Positions 25,634 to 33,441 of a stretch of 36,577 bases of DNA are shown here, in pieces. This stretch comes from Pelagibius sp. (GTDB lineage Bacteria > Pseudomonadota > Alphaproteobacteria > Kiloniellales > Kiloniellaceae): the NCBI RefSeq assembly GCF_028289705.1, contig NZ_JANQOI010000136.1, forward strand, positions 1 to 36,577. Direction: 5' to 3'. The notes under the pieces are model-generated. The model was not told the origin of the DNA, did no database searches, and saw nothing but the letters and a program-made list of their open reading frames with translations. The translations under genes and the position numbers were made by a program. Positions within the stretch are counted from its first letter, which is position 1, and every line of letters starts with the position of its first letter.

Positions 25634-25840
25634 ATGGATGACATTCGCCATCGCGACCTCAGCCAGATTCCCGAAGAGGAGATGAGCCTTGAGGAACGCC
25701 GCGAACTGAAGCGCCGCTTCGAGGAGTTCGTCGGCCTGATGCGTCGTCCCTCGGTGGCCGAGAAGCTCGGCACCAGCCCGTCGAAGAAGCAGCACCGCCG
25801 CTGGGATCCGGCGAGCATGGGCAAACGCCCCCGCTCCTAG
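25634..25840 (+). CDS. Small conserved hypothetical protein (68 aa)
   Basis: A 68-residue, highly charged protein with a central helix (SLEERRELKRRFEEFVGLMR) and a basic tail ending RRWDPASMGKRPRS. The ATG at 25634 follows GGAGCAGG. It has coding character (no long antisense frame of better quality, a good ribosome site) but I cannot name a family. It converges on sspB, with 56 bases between the stops. Confidence 0.6.
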   Translation: MDDIRHRDLSQIPEEEMSLEERRELKRRFEEFVGLMRRPSVAEKLGTSPSKKQHRRWDPASMGKRPRS

Positions 25841-25896
25841 CCAGTCAACAAAGTTCGTCTGAGAAATAGGGGCTGCCGGTCGGCCTGACGTCCGAT

Positions 25897-26466
25897 CTAT
25901 TTCTTCCGGAACGCGTCGAGGGTCACGACCTTTTCCTCGCGCTCGCCCTCGTCGGTTTTCTCGTTTTCCTGATCGCCCGCCTTGGCGGTTTTGGCCGGGG
26001 CCGTCTCGGTGTCCTTCACCGGCGGCTTGGGGGTGGCGAGGTCGGGCCGGGCGTTCTCCAGCACCGCGGTCTGGTCGTCGGCTTCGGCCGGTGCCTTGCC
26101 GCTGTTGACCGGCTCGACGTCGAACTGCAGGCCGAAGCGCACGGAAGGGTCGGCAAAGGCCGTCACCGCGGCGAAGGGAATCACCAGCCGGTGCGGCACG
26201 TCGGCGAAGCTGAGGGTGACCGAGAAATTGTGGTCGGAGACTTCCAGGCCCCAGAACTGATGCTGCAGGACGATGGTCATCTCGCCGGGGTAGCGCTCCT
26301 TTAGGGCCGAGGGAATGTCGACCCCGCTGTGGTCGGTGCGAAAGGTGATGTAGAAGTGGTGGTTCCCTGGAAGGCCCTTCTCCGCAACATAGACCAGTGC
26401 CCGCCGCACCACGCTGCGCAGAGCATCCTCAACCATACGGTCGTATCGCAATTCCTGCTTCGCCAT
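25897..26466 (-). CDS. sspB: ClpXP adaptor protein SspB (alphaproteobacterial type)
   Basis: 189 residues. The folded tag-binding domain (about 1-125) begins with ELRYDRMVEDALRSVVRRAL and contains GLPGNHHFYITFRTDHSGVD, HQFWGLEVSDHNFSVTLSF and VPHRLVIPFAAVTAFADPSV, all typical of the SspB-alpha family. A long acidic linker (Asp/Glu/Lys-rich) leads to the C-terminal ClpX-docking peptide VVTLDAFRKK. SspB dimers hold ssrA-tagged proteins and deliver them to ClpXP. The gene is directly downstream of, and on the same strand as, the tmRNA gene that makes the tag. The ATG at 26466 is chosen because the family begins at this point. Confidence 0.93.
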   Translation of the reverse strand: MAKQELRYDRMVEDALRSVVRRALVYVAEKGLPGNHHFYITFRTDHSGVDIPSALKERYPGEMTIVLQHQFWGLEVSDHNFSVTLSFADVPHRLVIPFAAVTAFADPSVRFGLQFDVEPVNSGKAPAEADDQTAVLENARPDLATPKPPVKDTETAPAKTAKAGDQENEKTDEGEREEKVVTLDAFRKK

Positions 26467-26562
26467 AGCCTCCACCACGCTCTTGCGCACCCTGCACGCA
26501 GCCTTGCCGATTATCGTTGTTTGTCCCGCCGGCCTGTCGCGCCGCCAAGACCCCTCGGCATA

Positions 26563-26636
26563 GGTGGGGCGTTCCCATCGCCGGTCGCGCCCCGGTGGGG
26601 CGTTCCCATCGTCGGTCGCGCCCCGGTGGGGCGCTT
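26563..26636. repeat. Tandem 31-bp repeat with hairpins between ssrA and sspB
   Basis: Two full 31-bp units (26563-26593 and 26594-26624) differ at one base, and a partial third follows. Each junction forms a hairpin; the best is GCGCCCC (26618-26624) paired with GGGGCGC (26628-26634) around a three-base loop. It may act as terminator or processing signal for the tmRNA precursor. Confidence 0.75.
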
Positions 26637-26639
26637 CTG

Positions 26640-26962
26640 TTGCCAGGTGCGCCCCGAACCCCGCCTAGGCGTGTGAAGGCCTAGGGCTTAAGTCGGCTTA
26701 CCCGACCGCATTAAGCGGCGAGGCGTGCCTCACTGTAGTTGTCGTTCGCAACTATAGTATGGCCCGATAACGGCGGTACCATGCCGGGAACCAAACCCAT
26801 CTTTACCACGCACGTCGATCCTATTTCGCCCCCAAAGACTCCCTGGTGCACCCGGTCTGTGCGGTGAACTGCAAGGAAATGGTGGAGGCGCCGGGTACTG
26901 CCCCCGGGTCCGTCGCGCTTATTCCACGGGCCTGTTTAGCGCCATAGCCGGTGAACCGGCAT
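26640..26962 (-). ncRNA. ssrA: tmRNA, two-piece (circularly permuted) form
   Basis: Read on the minus strand, the acceptor piece comes first (about 26962-26880). It begins near a hairpin GCCGG-ttca-CCGGC and ends in CGCCTCCACCA with an encoded CCA at 26882-26880. A 46-base linker (26879-26834) is presumably removed. The coding piece starts with GGGGGCGAAATAGGATCGAC at 26833; its GGGGGCG pairs with CGCCTCC of the acceptor piece to form the tRNA-like acceptor stem. The tag frame at 26749-26711 encodes ANDNYSEARLAA followed by TAA. The permuted order is known from alphaproteobacteria. The 3' end (about 26640) is an estimate: after the tag, hairpins GTCGG/CCGAC and CCTAGG/CCTAGG resemble pseudoknot parts. 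tmRNA with SmpB rescues stalled ribosomes and tags the nascent peptide for ClpXP. Confidence 0.93.
26711..26749 (-). other. ssrA: ssrA proteolysis tag reading frame
   Basis: The resume codon is GCG at 26749-26747 and the stop is TAA at 26713-26711. The twelve codons give A-N-D-N-Y-S-E-A-R-L-A-A. The ATAGTT just before the resume codon fits the conserved upstream element that positions the ribosome. The AND start and LAA end match what SspB and ClpX recognise in other bacteria. Confidence 0.93.
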
Positions 26963-26967
26963 AATCA

Positions 26968-26973
26968 ATATAG
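26968..26973 (-). promoter_or_regulatory. -10 element for ssrA
   Basis: CTATAT on the minus strand lies about ten bases before the predicted 5' end of the acceptor piece. The -35 region is poor (TTCCAA at the right distance), so the assignment rests on position. Confidence 0.4.
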
Positions 26974-26998
26974 GGCTTTTCCTGGTGAGTTGGAAGAA

Positions 26999-27014
26999 CC
27001 CCGAACGCTCGGGG
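26999..27014. terminator. Small GC-rich hairpin between ssrA promoter and thyA
   Basis: CCCCGA and TCGGGG form a six-pair stem with a four-base loop. No T-run follows, so it may be a structural element or a weak terminator. The remainder of 26974-27158 shows no gene. Confidence 0.3.
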
Positions 27015-27158
27015 CAGGGGCCTTAACCTTCGCTTAACCGCCTGCGGCCTCTGCCCCGGCGGCGGCAAAAGCGCTACAATGCCAAGGCGACTCCGGCCGG
27101 CCATCCATGGGCTTGGCCGGCCGCCGAAACCTCAACGGGCCAAGGGAACGGATCAGCG

Positions 27159-27953
27159 GTGCAGCAATACCTCGACCTCCTCCGCCGGGTGCGTGAAGAC
27201 GGGTGCTACAAGGGCGACCGCACCGGTACCGGGACCCAGAGCGTCTTCGGCCATCAGATGCGCTTCGATCTCTCTGCCGGCTTTCCCCTGCTGACCACCA
27301 AGAAGCTGCACGTGAAGTCCATCGTCCACGAGCTCCTGTGGTTCCTGAAGGGCGACACCAACATCGCCTATCTGAAAGCCAACGGGGTGCGCATCTGGGA
27401 CGAATGGGCCGACGAGAACGGCGACCTGGGGCCGGTCTATGGCGCGCAGTGGCGCTCCTGGCCGGCGCCGGACGGGCGCCACATCGACCAGATCCGTCAG
27501 ATCCTCGAGCAGCTCAAGAGCAACCCCAACTCCCGCCGCCTTGTGGTCTCGGCCTGGAACGTAGCGGAGATCGACAAGATGGCGCTGCCGCCCTGCCACT
27601 GCCTCTTCCAGTTCTACGTGGCCGAGGGGCGGCTGTCCTGCCAGCTCTACCAGCGCAGCGCCGACATCTTCCTGGGCGTGCCGTTCAACATCGCCTCCTA
27701 TGCGCTGCTGACCCTGATGGTGGCGCAGGTCAGCGACCTGGAGCCCGGTGACTTCGTGCATACCATGGGCGATGCCCACCTCTACGTGAACCACCAGCAG
27801 CAGGCCGATCTGCAGCTTCAGCGCGCCCCCCTGGCCCCGCCGCGGATGAAGATCAATCCTGCGGTGCGCGATCTCTTCGCCTTCCGCTTCGAGGACTTCG
27901 AGCTGGTCGGCTACGAGGCGCACCCCCACATCGCCGCCCCCGTGGCCGTTTGA
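27159..27953 (+). CDS. thyA: Thymidylate synthase
   Basis: 264 residues, exactly the length of the E. coli enzyme. GTG start followed by [10 protein letters not shown]. Nucleotide- and folate-binding elements are complete: [32 protein letters not shown], the active-site Cys146 in [11 protein letters not shown], and [20 protein letters not shown]. It methylates dUMP to dTMP with methylenetetrahydrofolate, producing dihydrofolate. folA, which regenerates tetrahydrofolate, follows 30 bases later on the same strand, so the two form a functional operon. Confidence 0.98.
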   Translation: MQQYLDLLRRVREDGCYKGDRTGTGTQSVFGHQMRFDLSAGFPLLTTKKLHVKSIVHELLWFLKGDTNIAYLKANGVRIWDEWADENGDLGPVYGAQWRSWPAPDGRHIDQIRQILEQLKSNPNSRRLVVSAWNVAEIDKMALPPCHCLFQFYVAEGRLSCQLYQRSADIFLGVPFNIASYALLTLMVAQVSDLEPGDFVHTMGDAHLYVNHQQQADLQLQRAPLAPPRMKINPAVRDLFAFRFEDFELVGYEAHPHIAAPVAV

Positions 27954-27983
27954 TTCCGGTGCAGGTGATCGAAGCCGCGTTCC

Positions 27984-28535
27984 ATGGCTGACGTTCCCGT
28001 CGCCCTCATTCTGGCCCGTGCCGAGAACGGGGTGATCGGCCGTGCCGGGGGCCTGCCCTGGCACCTCTCCGGCGACCTCAAGTTCTTCAAGGCGCAGACC
28101 ATGGGCAAGCCGCTGGTCATGGGGCGTAAGACCTATCAGTCCATCGGCAAGCCCCTGCCGGGCCGGCCCAATCTGGCGATCAGCCGCGACCCCGGCTTTC
28201 GGCCTGAGGGTGTAGAGGTTTTCGCCGATCTGGCGGCCGCGCTGGTCCGGGCAGAGACGTTGGTGGCGGCTATGCCCGGGGAGGGGCCCCGGCGCGAGAT
28301 CATGGTGATCGGCGGCGGCCAGATCTACGCCCAGGCCCTGCCCCTGGCCGAGCGCATCTATCTCACCGAGGTCCATGCGGTTCTGGAAGGGGACACCTTC
28401 TTTTCCGAACTCGATCCCGCGGAATGGCGCGAGGTCTCGCGCGACCCCCAGCCCTCGCCGGGCGAGGGCCAGCCGGGCTTCAGTTTCGTGATTCTGGAAC
28501 GGGTGCGGCCCACCCCATCGACGCAGCCCGGGTGA
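27984..28535 (+). CDS. folA: Dihydrofolate reductase
   Basis: 183 residues. The family motifs are ENGVIGRAGGLPWHLSGDLK with the catalytic acid Asp31, VMGRKTYQSIGKPLPGRPN for NADPH binding, and MVIGGGQIYAQALPLAERIY. It reduces dihydrofolate to tetrahydrofolate with NADPH. About a dozen residues longer than typical bacterial DHFR, mainly through an insertion around EGPRREI and a proline-rich tail. Position after thyA supports the assignment. Confidence 0.97.
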   Translation: MADVPVALILARAENGVIGRAGGLPWHLSGDLKFFKAQTMGKPLVMGRKTYQSIGKPLPGRPNLAISRDPGFRPEGVEVFADLAAALVRAETLVAAMPGEGPRREIMVIGGGQIYAQALPLAERIYLTEVHAVLEGDTFFSELDPAEWREVSRDPQPSPGEGQPGFSFVILERVRPTPSTQPG

Positions 28536-28564
28536 TCGGCCCGGACATCGTTCCGCGGCAAAGG

Positions 28565-28593
28565 TTCAAACCCGGGCCATAAGGCTCTACACT
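28565..28593 (+). promoter_or_regulatory. Promoter candidate for the SRPBCC gene
   Basis: TTCAAA (28565-28570) is followed after 17 bases by TACACT (28588-28593). Transcription would begin near 28600, giving a leader of about 30 bases. Confidence 0.45.
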
Positions 28594-28632
28594 GCTGTTC
28601 CCAACATTGAAAGAAGGGGAGGTGCCAGGCTC

Positions 28633-29052
28633 ATGGCAAAGGTCAGCTCCACAACGGAACTTCCGGTGCCGGCCCAGGCGGTCTGGTCGGTGATCGGCAA
28701 CTTCAACGGCCTGCCGGAGTGGCACCCGGCGGTTCAAAAGAGCGAAAGCAAGAAGGACGGCGGCACCACGGTCAGGACCCTTTCGCTGATGGGGGGCGGC
28801 ACGATCGAGGAGAAGCTGGAACAGATCGACGATAAGGAGCGGCTCTACACCTATTCGATCCTCTCCAGTCCGCTGCCGGTCGCCAACTACAAGGCGACCT
28901 TGCGGGTGCGCGAGGCGGACAGCGGTGGCTGCAACGTCGAGTGGTCCAGCGAGTTCGACGCCTCCGGCGTCACCGAGAACGCCGCCGTCGAGCAGATCAG
29001 CCAGATCTATGAAGCGGGCTTTGAGAACCTGAAGCGCATGTTCGGCGGCTGA
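28633..29052 (+). CDS. SRPBCC family protein (polyketide cyclase/START-like fold)
   Basis: 139 residues that match a single SRPBCC domain: ELPVPAQAVWSVIGNFNGLP, EWHPAVQKSE, then a beta-rich middle and a long C-terminal helix (VEQISQIYEAGFENLKRMF). Such proteins bind a hydrophobic ligand in a helix-grip cavity; the ligand is unknown. GGGGAGG precedes the ATG. It stands alone between folA and the convergent YHS gene and has its own probable promoter. Confidence 0.87.
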   Translation: MAKVSSTTELPVPAQAVWSVIGNFNGLPEWHPAVQKSESKKDGGTTVRTLSLMGGGTIEEKLEQIDDKERLYTYSILSSPLPVANYKATLRVREADSGGCNVEWSSEFDASGVTENAAVEQISQIYEAGFENLKRMFGG

Positions 29053-29080
29053 AGGGGCCGACCGCTCGCCGGACCCCTTT
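29052..29080. terminator. Bidirectional hairpin between SRPBCC and YHS genes
   Basis: AAGGGG (29052-29057) pairs with CCCCTT (29074-29079), with additional G-C pairs possible inside; three T follow. It lies between convergent stops, 52 bases apart. Confidence 0.5.
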
Positions 29081-29104
29081 GGCCTGCAAACATCTGGTGG
29101 TGAC

Positions 29105-29584
29105 TCAGCCGCCGGCCTTCAGGTCGGGCCAGTTGCGGTCGGCCTTGGCGATGTTTCCGGGGATATCGCGGGCCCAGCGCCGCTGCACCGACTGCGAATA
29201 GTTCAGATAGAGCTTGCCGTCCTCGATCTTCCAGGCATCGGGATCGATGGAGGCGGTATAGCCCTGGGAGACCGCCCAGGCGCAGTAGCCGCCGTACTGG
29301 GGTGCGTAGCGTTCCGGGTCGGCGGCGAAGGCATCGCGGTTCTCCGCCGAGGCGAACTGCCAGGTCGCCCCCTCGTAGACATGGGTGAAGAGGGGCTTGC
29401 CCTCCACCGGCTTGCCCTCGGTGAAATAGGCCACCGGGTCATAGCCGCGGATCGCCTTGCCGCGGTGGGAGAACACCGGGTCGATGGCCAGGGCCGGCCT
29501 GGCCCCCACAAGCCCCGCGGCGACGAGGCCGCCGGCCATCACGAGGCCGGCGAACCGCCGGCGGGAGACTTCCAACTGTGCCAT
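29105..29584 (-). CDS. Tat-exported YHS domain protein
   Basis: 159 residues. The N-terminus has a twin-arginine motif (SRRRFAGLVMAGG) and a likely cleavage site after ALA at residue 33. The mature part carries a YHS domain: AIRGYDPVAYFTEGKPVEGK, ASAENRDAFAADPERYAPQY then GGYCAWAVSQGY. YHS domains are often next to or within copper- and other metal-handling proteins; the single Cys-containing GGYCAWA could be a metal ligand. Export by the Tat system suggests folding with cofactor in the cytoplasm, but this is inferred. The ATG at 29584 is preferred to the longer ORF because it gives the signal peptide. Confidence 0.87.
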   Translation of the reverse strand: MAQLEVSRRRFAGLVMAGGLVAAGLVGARPALAIDPVFSHRGKAIRGYDPVAYFTEGKPVEGKPLFTHVYEGATWQFASAENRDAFAADPERYAPQYGGYCAWAVSQGYTASIDPDAWKIEDGKLYLNYSQSVQRRWARDIPGNIAKADRNWPDLKAGG

Positions 29585-29717
29585 GGGTCTTTCCCTTCGT
29601 TGCCCTGCCCAGATCTCGATCACACCTGGTCTGGAAAATATCCCGTCGCCGGCCAGCCGCAATGAACGCTCCCTCACGTTTCTGCGAGCCCCCCGACCGA
29701 AGCCACCCCGGTCCGGG

Positions 29718-30881
29718 CTATTGCATGACGATCTGGGGGGCCTTACGGGCGCCGCCGGCGTCGATCTGCTGAGAGACCTTGTCCCAGACGCGCCGGGCGA
29801 TGGCGGCATAGGCCTGGGCATGAGCGGCATCGGGGTTGGAGACCACGACCGGCCGGCCGCCGTCGGAGGTTTCGCGGATCTCGATGTCCAGCGGCACCTC
29901 GCCGAGGAACTCCATGCCCAGCTTCTCGGCCTCCCGCCGGGCGCCGCCGTGGCCGAAGATGTGGGATTCGTGGCCGCAGTTGGGGCAGATGAACATGCTC
30001 ATGTTCTCGACGATGCCCAGCACCGGCACGTCGACCTTGCGGAACATGTTGAGGCCCTTGCGCGCGTCCAGCAGGGCGATGTCCTGGGGGGTGGAGACGA
30101 TCACCGCGCCGGTCAGCGGCACCTGCTGGGCCATGGTGAGCTGGGCGTCGCCGGTGCCCGGCGGCATGTCGACCATCAGGATGTCCAACTCGCCCCAGTC
30201 GACGTCGCGCAGCATCTGCTGCAGCGCCGACTGCACCATCGGCCCGCGCCAGATCATCGGCGTGTCCTCGGCTACCAGGAAGCCCATGGACATGCATTTG
30301 ACGCCGTAGTTCTCCATGGGGTTGAGGGTCTTGCCGTCCGGGGAGGAGGGGCGCCCGCTGATCCCCAGCATGCGCGGCTGGGAGGGGCCGTAGATGTCCG
30401 CGTCGAGCACCCCGACCTTGAGGCCCGCCGCGGCCAGGCCAAGGGCCAGGTTGGTGGTGGTGGTGGACTTGCCGACGCCGCCCTTGCCGCTGGCCACCGC
30501 GACGATTGAGCGCACGCCAGGCACCATGGCCTGCTGTGCCCCGCCGGCCTGGGCGCCCGGTCGCTGGGGCGCGGCGGCCTTGCCGGGGGCGGCGCCTGTG
30601 GAGGCGCCGGCCGGCGCTCCTGCGGGGCCCGCGCGTTCGGCGGTCAGCACCGCGGTGACCGAGGTGACGCCGTCCAGGGCGTGGACCGCCTGTTCCGCGG
30701 CTTTTCGCAGGGGTTCCAGGCCCGCCCCCTCCCGGGGATCGACCTCGATGGCGAAGCCGACATTGCCGTCTTTGACGACCAGACCGGAAATCATCCCCAA
30801 AGTGACGATATCCTGCTTCCTGCTGGGTTCAACAATTCCCTTCAAGGCCGCTAAAATGCTTGCCTCGGACACTCCACTCAT
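29718..30881 (-). CDS. mrp: Iron-sulfur cluster carrier protein Mrp (ApbC/NBP35 family)
   Basis: 387 residues. An N-terminal MIP18/DUF59 domain (about 5-80) is joined by an Ala/Pro/Gly-rich linker to a P-loop ATPase. The deviant Walker A is SGKGGVGKSTTT (131-142), the Walker B-like stretch is ILMVDMPPGTGDAQL, and the Fe-S ligand pair CPNC is at 299-302. It accepts a 4Fe-4S cluster and transfers it to target proteins, using ATP. The ATG at 30881 has GGGGAG upstream, whereas the longer ORF adds 18 residues without family match. It is divergent from hflK; a heat-shock-like promoter for the latter overlaps its first codon on the other strand. Confidence 0.95.
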   Translation of the reverse strand: MSGVSEASILAALKGIVEPSRKQDIVTLGMISGLVVKDGNVGFAIEVDPREGAGLEPLRKAAEQAVHALDGVTSVTAVLTAERAGPAGAPAGASTGAAPGKAAAPQRPGAQAGGAQQAMVPGVRSIVAVASGKGGVGKSTTTTNLALGLAAAGLKVGVLDADIYGPSQPRMLGISGRPSSPDGKTLNPMENYGVKCMSMGFLVAEDTPMIWRGPMVQSALQQMLRDVDWGELDILMVDMPPGTGDAQLTMAQQVPLTGAVIVSTPQDIALLDARKGLNMFRKVDVPVLGIVENMSMFICPNCGHESHIFGHGGARREAEKLGMEFLGEVPLDIEIRETSDGGRPVVVSNPDAAHAQAYAAIARRVWDKVSQQIDAGGARKAPQIVMQ

Positions 30882-30882
30882 C

Positions 30883-30910
30883 CTTGAAAACTCCCCGATA
30901 CGGCCGATAT
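30883..30910 (+). promoter_or_regulatory. Sigma-32-like promoter candidate upstream of hflK
   Basis: CTTGAAA (30883-30889) followed after 14 bases by CCGATAT (30904-30910) resembles the heat-shock consensus CTTGAAA-N13/17-CCCCATnT. It points toward hflK with a leader of roughly 155 bases. Heat-shock control would suit a membrane protease regulator. Confidence 0.35.
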
Positions 30911-31070
30911 GCAGGCAGGAGGCTCCCGCCGTCACGTCCCGCCATCACGTATAGAACAATAGCGCAAGCGTGATATAAGTCCGGCGCGCGGCGATTGCAG
31001 CCTCGAATCCGAGCTTTCGGCGTAGGTTAGCCAAGTCAGGCAGTTTAACTAGGCAACGGGATCATGTGCT

Positions 31071-32219
31071 ATGCCTTGGGAGAATAAAGGTGGCGGCGGC
31101 GGCCCTTGGGGCGGCGGCGGTGGTGGTGGATCCGGCGGGTCCGGCGGCGGCGGCCCTTGGGGGCGCGGCGGTGGCGGCGGCGGACAGCGCCCGCCCGACA
31201 TCGAGGATTTCATCAAGAAGGGTCAGGACCGCGTCCGCAGCATCATCCCGGGCGGGGGCGGCGGCCTGGGCAAGACGGCCTATCTCTTCATCGGCATCGT
31301 GCTGCTGGGAATCTGGCTGTTCACTGGCTTCTACCGCGTGCAATCCAACGAGCAGGGCGTGGTGCTGCGCTTCGGGCAATGGGTGCAGACCACCCAGCCG
31401 GGTCTGAACTGGCATCTGCCCTGGCCGATCGAAACCGTCGAGACGCCCAGCGTCACCTCGGTTCAGCAGATTGACGTCGGCTTTCGTGCCGGCGGGCCCG
31501 AACGGACCCGCGCGGCGCGGCGCGACGTCGAAGAAGAAAGCCTGATGCTGACCGGCGACCAGAACATCATCGACATCGATTTCACAGTGCAATGGAAGAT
31601 TGCCGATGCTGGCCAGTATCTCTTCAACATCCGCGATCCCGACGCGACGGTGAAGATTGCCGCTGAGAGTGCGATGCGCGAGATCATCGGCCGCACCGAC
31701 ATTCAGCCGGCCCTGACCGAGGCGCGCGGCACCGTCGAGGCGGAGGCCCGCAGCCTCTTGCAGGCGACACTCAACGAGTATGAAGCGGGCATCGAGATCA
31801 CCGAATTGGTGCTGCAGGACGTGCAGCCGCCCAAGGCGGTCATCGATGCCTTCAACGACGTGCTGCGTGCACAGCAGGACCGCGACCGCCTGCGCAACGA
31901 AGCGGATCGCTATCGCAACGACATCCTGCCGCGTGCCCGCGGTGAGGCGCAGCGCGCCATTCAGGAAGCCGAGGCCTACAAGGAACAGCTCGAAAACGAA
32001 GCCGAGGGTGAGGCCGAGCGGTTCCTTTCCGTCTTTCGGGCCTATCAGCAGAACCCGGATGTCACGCGCCGTCGCATGTACCTGGAGACCCTGCAGGGCG
32101 TGCTTAGCGAGACCGACAAGGTGATCATGGATGGCGGAGCCCAAGGCTCCGGCGCCATTCCCTACCTGCCCTTGAACGAGCTGCGCGGCCGCTCCGCCGG
32201 CGTCGGCGGCGGCAGCTGA
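31071..32219 (+). CDS. hflK: FtsH protease modulator HflK
   Basis: 382 residues. An unusually long glycine-rich N-terminus (residues 7-38 and 61-66) is followed by one membrane segment (69-87) and an SPFH/band-7 domain (from FYRVQSNEQGVVLRFGQ). The C-terminal coiled coil is rich in Glu/Arg/Ala (RDRLRNEADRYRNDILPRAR). HflK and HflC alternate in a large periplasmic cage that encloses FtsH hexamers at the inner membrane. hflC begins 11 bases after the stop. The Gly-rich region may be disordered; the cytoplasmic part precedes the membrane helix, as expected. Confidence 0.97.
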   Translation: MPWENKGGGGGPWGGGGGGGSGGSGGGGPWGRGGGGGGQRPPDIEDFIKKGQDRVRSIIPGGGGGLGKTAYLFIGIVLLGIWLFTGFYRVQSNEQGVVLRFGQWVQTTQPGLNWHLPWPIETVETPSVTSVQQIDVGFRAGGPERTRAARRDVEEESLMLTGDQNIIDIDFTVQWKIADAGQYLFNIRDPDATVKIAAESAMREIIGRTDIQPALTEARGTVEAEARSLLQATLNEYEAGIEITELVLQDVQPPKAVIDAFNDVLRAQQDRDRLRNEADRYRNDILPRARGEAQRAIQEAEAYKEQLENEAEGEAERFLSVFRAYQQNPDVTRRRMYLETLQGVLSETDKVIMDGGAQGSGAIPYLPLNELRGRSAGVGGGS

Positions 32220-32230
32220 GGAGGACGACT

Positions 32231-33124
32231 ATGGGCAAGTATTTGAACTTGATTATCGGTTTGGTGATCGTCGGCCTCGGTCTGCTGGCCTACGGGACCC
32301 TGTTCACCGTCGACGAGCGTGAGCAGGCCATCGTCATGCAGTTCGGCGAACCCAAGCGGGTGATCTCGGACCCAGGCCTGGCGTGGAAGCTGCCGATCAT
32401 CCAGGATGTGCAGTACTACGAAAAGCGTGTGCTCAATCTCGACCCGCCGGCGGAAAACATCCTGTTGTCGGATCAGAAGCGCCTAATCGTCGACGTCTTT
32501 GCGCGCTACAAGATCACCGATCCGCTGCTGTTCTTCCAGACCGTGCGGACCGAGGGCGTGGCGCGTCAGCGCCTCGGTGGCATTGTCAACGGCAGCCTGC
32601 GTGAGGTGCTGGGCAACGAGACCCTCTCGTCGGTTCTGTCTGAGGAACGCACGCGCATCCTGCAGAGCATTGTTCAAAGCGTCGACAACGAGACCCGGCG
32701 CTTCGGCATCGTCCTTGTCGATGTGCGTATCCGCCGCGGTGACCTGCCGGACGAAACCCGGGAGTCGGTGTTCGACCGCATGCGCTCGGAGCGTGAGCGT
32801 GAGGCCGCGGAATTCCGCGCCCAGGGCTTCGAGCAGTCCGAGCGTATCCGGTCGGCGGCCGACCGCGAGGCCATCGTCATTGCCGCCGAGGCCAAGCGTC
32901 AGTCGGAAATCCTGCGCGGTCAGGGTGAGGGCCTGCGCACGGAGATCCTCAACAACGCTTACGGCCAGGACCAGGATTTCTTCAATTTCTATCGCTCGAT
33001 GCAGGCTTACAGCGCAGCGCTGGATAGCGAGAGCACCTACATGGTGCTGTCGCCGGACAGCGAGTTCTTCAGCTTCTTCGATGCCATCGGCGGCGACCTG
33101 CCCCGGGCCGCGCCGAGCCAGTGA
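32231..33124 (+). CDS. hflC: FtsH protease modulator HflC
   Basis: 297 residues. N-terminal membrane segment (LNLIIGLVIVGLGLLAYGTL) and SPFH domain with TVDEREQAIVMQFGEPKRVI, VDVFARYKITDPLLFFQTVR and the terminal coiled coil (RSEREREAAEFRAQGFEQSE). HflC partners HflK in the FtsH-enclosing complex. A GAGGA ribosome site overlaps the hflK stop. The end, with YMVLSPDSEFFSFFD, matches the family. Confidence 0.97.
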   Translation: MGKYLNLIIGLVIVGLGLLAYGTLFTVDEREQAIVMQFGEPKRVISDPGLAWKLPIIQDVQYYEKRVLNLDPPAENILLSDQKRLIVDVFARYKITDPLLFFQTVRTEGVARQRLGGIVNGSLREVLGNETLSSVLSEERTRILQSIVQSVDNETRRFGIVLVDVRIRRGDLPDETRESVFDRMRSEREREAAEFRAQGFEQSERIRSAADREAIVIAAEAKRQSEILRGQGEGLRTEILNNAYGQDQDFFNFYRSMQAYSAALDSESTYMVLSPDSEFFSFFDAIGGDLPRAAPSQ

Positions 33125-33255
33125 TGACGCGCGGGCAGGGGGTGCCGTGTGCTTTGCCCGGTACCCTGCCCGGCGGCGCCCCGGCGTAGGAGTGCCCCTG
33201 AGATCGCACCTGGATTCGACCCGGCGATCCGGCGTTTCCTGCGTCCGGACAGGCG

Positions 33256-33441
33256 ATGACCGATTTCCTGACCGCCCTGGCTCTGGTGCTGGTGATCGAG
33301 GGGCTGTTCCTTGCCGTCTTCCCCCATCGTCTGCGTCAGATCCTACAGATGCTGGAGCAGATGACACCGGAGAACCTGCGCGTCGGCGGGCTCTGTGTCG
33401 CGGGGCTGGGAGTCTTTTGCGTATGGCTGCTGCGGGGATAG
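33256..33441 (+). CDS. DUF2065 family small membrane protein
   Basis: 61 residues: one N-terminal hydrophobic helix (TALALVLVIEGLFLAVFPHR), a short amphipathic segment, and a second hydrophobic helix (VGGLCVAGLGVFCVWLL). This matches the DUF2065 family, found next to hflC in many proteobacteria, whose function is unknown. The position suggests a role with HflKC or the Deg protease at the inner membrane. Confidence 0.85.
   Translation: MTDFLTALALVLVIEGLFLAVFPHRLRQILQMLEQMTPENLRVGGLCVAGLGVFCVWLLRG

Noticed and set aside
26563-26636. CRISPR-like array
   Set aside because: The 31-bp units are contiguous with no unique spacers and there are only about two and a half of them.
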